Shown here: one piece after another, positions 62,193 to 64,000 of the stretch | Position numbering within the stretch: position 1 is the stretch's first letter | Layout of the letters: the number at the start of each line of letters is the position of its first letter | NCBI RefSeq assembly: GCF_024138715.1 | Contig: NZ_CP092074.1 | Coordinates: forward strand, 4,402,001-4,466,000 | DNA from: Emticicia sp. 21SJ11W-3 | GTDB lineage: Bacteria > Bacteroidota > Bacteroidia > Cytophagales > Spirosomataceae | Reading direction: 5' to 3' | DNA length: 64,000 nucleotides | The notes under the pieces: model-generated | Seen by the model: only the letters and a program-made list of their open reading frames with translations | The model's database searches: none | What the model was told of the DNA's origin: nothing | Translations under genes and position numbers: made by a program

Positions 62193-62996
62193 TTATTTAA
62201 CGGTAGAATCGGCAGGTATGGATTCATTTTTGAAACTCTGCTTCACAAATGCCCATATCTTGTTAGGCTTGCTAGGGTCTGCGGCCTCAGGGGTTTTATC
62301 AACCTGCCTGGCAAGGCGTGCCTGGCGGCTTTTTTTCTTCTCTTTTGGCGCAATTACATAATCGTCTTCATCTTCAGGAATCTCCAGTATAGCTACCCTT
62401 TCCCGCTTAGCAGGGGCAACTGCCGTAGCAACTTTATCAATAGGCTTACTGGGTCTGAAGATAATGGGGGCGTCAAAAATAACAGGGCGTACATAAGCCG
62501 GCTCGTTTCTTGATGTTACATTGTTGTAGCTAAACTCCTGCTCGCCGTCTTCAGTAGTTACCAGATTATCAAACGCTTCATTGGTGTTTTCGTTTGGCTC
62601 CTGCACAAATGGTTTCACTTCGTTTAAAGACCGGCCATTCTTTTTATGCGCTTTCCGGCCCGTATTCTGCTCTTGTGGCTTATCTTTCAGCGCTACCAAA
62701 GCAGATTCATTAAACCGGGCTTTTACTGAAGGCGGTTGTGAAGATTTAGCAGATGGTGTATGACGAGGCTCCATTTTATTGGCCATTATGCTACTTTTGT
62801 CTGCAAGCACCCCATAAACTCCGGCAAGGCCAAGCATCACCATTCCTGCTGCAACGGCTTTCCACCATCCGAAACGCTTCTTAACCTCTTGTTTTTGTTC
62901 AAGGTGCTGCCACACCCGGCTTTTATCCCAATCGGGGTTAAAGTCAGAATTCTCAAGATTTTCTCTGATTTTACTATAAAAGTTCTCTGTTTGCAT
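62193..62996 (-). CDS. Putative anti-sigma factor (single-pass membrane protein)
   Basis: A GTG (62999) opens the frame; the ATG at 62996 (MQTENFYSK) is preferred, giving 267 residues. The cytoplasmic N-terminus (NPDWDKSRVWQHLEQKQEVKKRF) has the Trp/Asp pattern seen in phylum-specific anti-sigma factors, and one membrane helix follows at about 45-62 (WWKAVAAGMVMLGLAGVYG). The periplasmic part is low-complexity, rich in Glu/Lys/Pro. The start overlaps the end of the ECF sigma gene by 23 bases, the classical coupling of this pair. There is no zinc-binding HxxxCxxC motif. Confidence 0.8.
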   Translation of the reverse strand: MQTENFYSKIRENLENSDFNPDWDKSRVWQHLEQKQEVKKRFGWWKAVAAGMVMLGLAGVYGVLADKSSIMANKMEPRHTPSAKSSQPPSVKARFNESALVALKDKPQEQNTGRKAHKKNGRSLNEVKPFVQEPNENTNEAFDNLVTTEDGEQEFSYNNVTSRNEPAYVRPVIFDAPIIFRPSKPIDKVATAVAPAKRERVAILEIPEDEDDYVIAPKEKKKSRQARLARQVDKTPEAADPSKPNKIWAFVKQSFKNESIPADSTVK

Positions 62997-63528
62997 CACT
63001 TTTATTAGCTATTTGTAATTTCTTTTGCAATAATTTGCGTGCATGGTTCAACTGCGACTTTGAGGTTCCCTCGCTTATCTGCAGTTGCTCTGCAATTTCT
63101 TTATGTGTGTAACCTTCAATGGCATACAGGTTAAAAACCGTACGGTACCCATCGGGTAATTCGGCAATCAGCCTGTAAATCTCCTCTGTCGAAATCCTGT
63201 CGAGTATATGATCATCAACTGGTACATCCACCGCTTCACTTTCAGGCATCAGATGAAAACTTGCCTGCCGGCGCAGTAGCATTAATGCCTCATTCACCAC
63301 AATTTTTTTCATCCAGGCCTCAAACGACCGCAGGTTATCGAATCTGAAATGGATAATGCCATCAAAAATCTTCAGAAACGAATCTACCATTAAATCTTCG
63401 GCCAGCATTCGCTCACGTACGTAACGGTACGCAATCCGATACAAAAAGCTGCCATAATGCTCAAAAATTTCTTTCTGGGCAGCAGCGTCTTTTTGTCGCA
63501 GACGTTCGATTGTAGAGGTTAGAATCAA
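62974..63528 (-). CDS. ECF-type RNA polymerase sigma factor
   Basis: 184 residues. Region 2 contains YRIAYRYVRERMLAEDLMVDSFLKIFDGI (with the D-x-x-Q/D-E/S-type core-binding stretch) and region 4 is the helix-turn-helix LPDGYRTVFNLYAIEGYTHKEIAEQLQISEGTSKSQLNHARKLLQKKL. It would direct RNA polymerase to the promoters of its own small regulon when released by the anti-sigma factor encoded next. The start is TTG at 63528: an in-frame stop lies just upstream and no ATG precedes region 2. It is the first gene of a three-gene minus-strand unit. Confidence 0.92.
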   Translation of the reverse strand: MILTSTIERLRQKDAAAQKEIFEHYGSFLYRIAYRYVRERMLAEDLMVDSFLKIFDGIIHFRFDNLRSFEAWMKKIVVNEALMLLRRQASFHLMPESEAVDVPVDDHILDRISTEEIYRLIAELPDGYRTVFNLYAIEGYTHKEIAEQLQISEGTSKSQLNHARKLLQKKLQIANKSDANRELL

Positions 63529-63720
63529 AGTTTAAACGTGGCTTTTAGTGTTAATGCGTAAAAGTGCCAAAAAGTTGTATCAGCCAATAAAAAAACCTGA
63601 AATTAAACAAAAAATAAACCAATTGCAGGAGTAAAGCCGGGTATAAACCCATCATTGAGTGATTCTGAAAAAAGCAGCAACGGCTTTCGCCGCCTAGAGG
63701 AAGAGAATGTAGAAGGTATT

Positions 63721-63762
63721 ACCCTTACCCCTCTCTGATACCGGAGAGAGGGGCATTAAGGG
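63721..63762. repeat. Long hairpin repeat between the sigma gene and the chitinase
   Basis: CCCCTCTCT (63728-63736) pairs with AGAGAGGGG (63745-63753), and ACCCTTA (63721-63727) with TAAGGGT (63757-63763), bulged by three bases. The T-run (TTATTTTTTATT) is on the plus-strand side only, so it is not a terminator for the minus-strand genes and no plus-strand gene ends here. Confidence 0.5.
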
Positions 63763-63769
63763 TTATTTT

Positions 63770-64000
63770 TTATTTACTACGTTGAATTGCTTTCAGCAAA
63801 GACGTGTCATCGGTAGTATCAAGTGCTATTTCCCATATCATTACACCTCCGCAGCCACGTTTTTTGGCCAGTCTGGTTTTGTTCTCAATGGTGATTGTTC
63901 CGTTGTAGAAGGCGCCTTTCCAGTAATCATCGTACGCGCTGGCGCCGTCTTTGATTAAATCGCTATAACCCGGACCATAGTTACCCATACCTTTTTTTGA
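63770..64000 (-). CDS. GH18 chitinase-like protein, C-terminal end (5' part outside window)
   Basis: An open frame of 76 codons plus stop, reading in frame to the window edge. It ends GGVMIWEIALDTTDDTSLLKAI, the final strand and helix of the GH18 barrel (the Trp in MIWE lines the sugar-binding groove in chitinases). The visible part also shows KKGMGNYGPGYSDLIKDGASAYDD and FYNGTITIENKTRLAKKRGCGG, the last loop and strands of the fold. The catalytic DxxDxDxE lies outside the window. It is presumably secreted and may degrade chitin or a related polymer. Confidence 0.8.
   Translation of the reverse strand, partial: SKKGMGNYGPGYSDLIKDGASAYDDYWKGAFYNGTITIENKTRLAKKRGCGGVMIWEIALDTTDDTSLLKAIQRSK

Noticed and set aside
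63721-63762. Hairpin as terminator of the GH18 gene
   Set aside because: The T-run is on the plus-strand side, while the gene is on the minus strand.

Overview
The window is about 64 kb of chromosomal DNA from a member of the Bacteroidota (Cytophagales/Chitinophagales/Sphingobacteriales type). Evidence: promoters of the TTTG-N19-21-TAnnTTTG kind, almost no Shine-Dalgarno sequences, families typical of the phylum (OMP_b-brl_3 TonB-like receptor, DUF1080-like proteins, DUF4136, DUF5690, DUF6132, DUF6702, WbqC, a GH3/beta-lactamase fusion) and a YpdA-type bacillithiol reductase. No tRNA, rRNA, CRISPR array, prophage or classical insertion sequence was seen. Both edges cut genes: a UbiA-like membrane protein on the left and a chitinase-like GH18 protein on the right.

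Layout. 1-7.8 kb: small envelope, acetyltransferase, methyltransferase, esterase and serine-hydrolase genes. 7.9-11.3 kb: a persulfide/sulfur-transfer module (three small membrane proteins, a rhodanese, a CstB-like persulfide dioxygenase-rhodanese) and a cysteine-rich Crp/Fnr-type regulator. 11.6-33.7 kb: amine oxidase, EF-G, a TonB-type receptor with a periplasmic protein, a divergent lectin-like protein/membrane-regulator pair, AlkA, Lon, the GH3 fusion and two metallo-hydrolases. 33.8-40.7 kb: branched-chain amino acid operon ilvD-ilvB-ilvN-ilvC followed by ilvA. 40.8-47.5 kb: a glycan-type cluster (membrane glycosyltransferase, WbqC, hexapeptide acyltransferase, methyltransferase, propeller protein, PhyH oxygenase). 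47.7-50.3 kb: ftsL-like/ftsI. 50.3-64 kb: ypdA, rseP, DUF6702, DUF1080, a small ABC unit, RsmI-like methylase, DUF5690 transporter, PDH E1 beta, and an ECF sigma/anti-sigma/outer-membrane operon.

Three observations stand out. (1) Three promoters in the sulfur module carry a related palindrome (core GTRAY-N4-RTYAC) whose centre lies exactly 33 bp upstream of the centre of a -7 box, with the usual -33 TTTG absent. This is what a class II activator layout would look like, and the Crp/Fnr-type regulator encoded in the module is the obvious candidate. (2) The ilv operon is preceded by a complete translational attenuator: a promoter, a 16-residue leader peptide with 9 Ile/Val/Leu codons, a protector hairpin, an antiterminator and an intrinsic terminator. 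(3) A 447-bp element with 19-bp perfect terminal inverted repeats encodes a DUF559 (Vsr-like nuclease) domain. It sits between two glycan-cluster genes, fused in frame to the downstream propeller gene and supplying the tail of the upstream methyltransferase; it may be a minimal mobile element of a little-described type.
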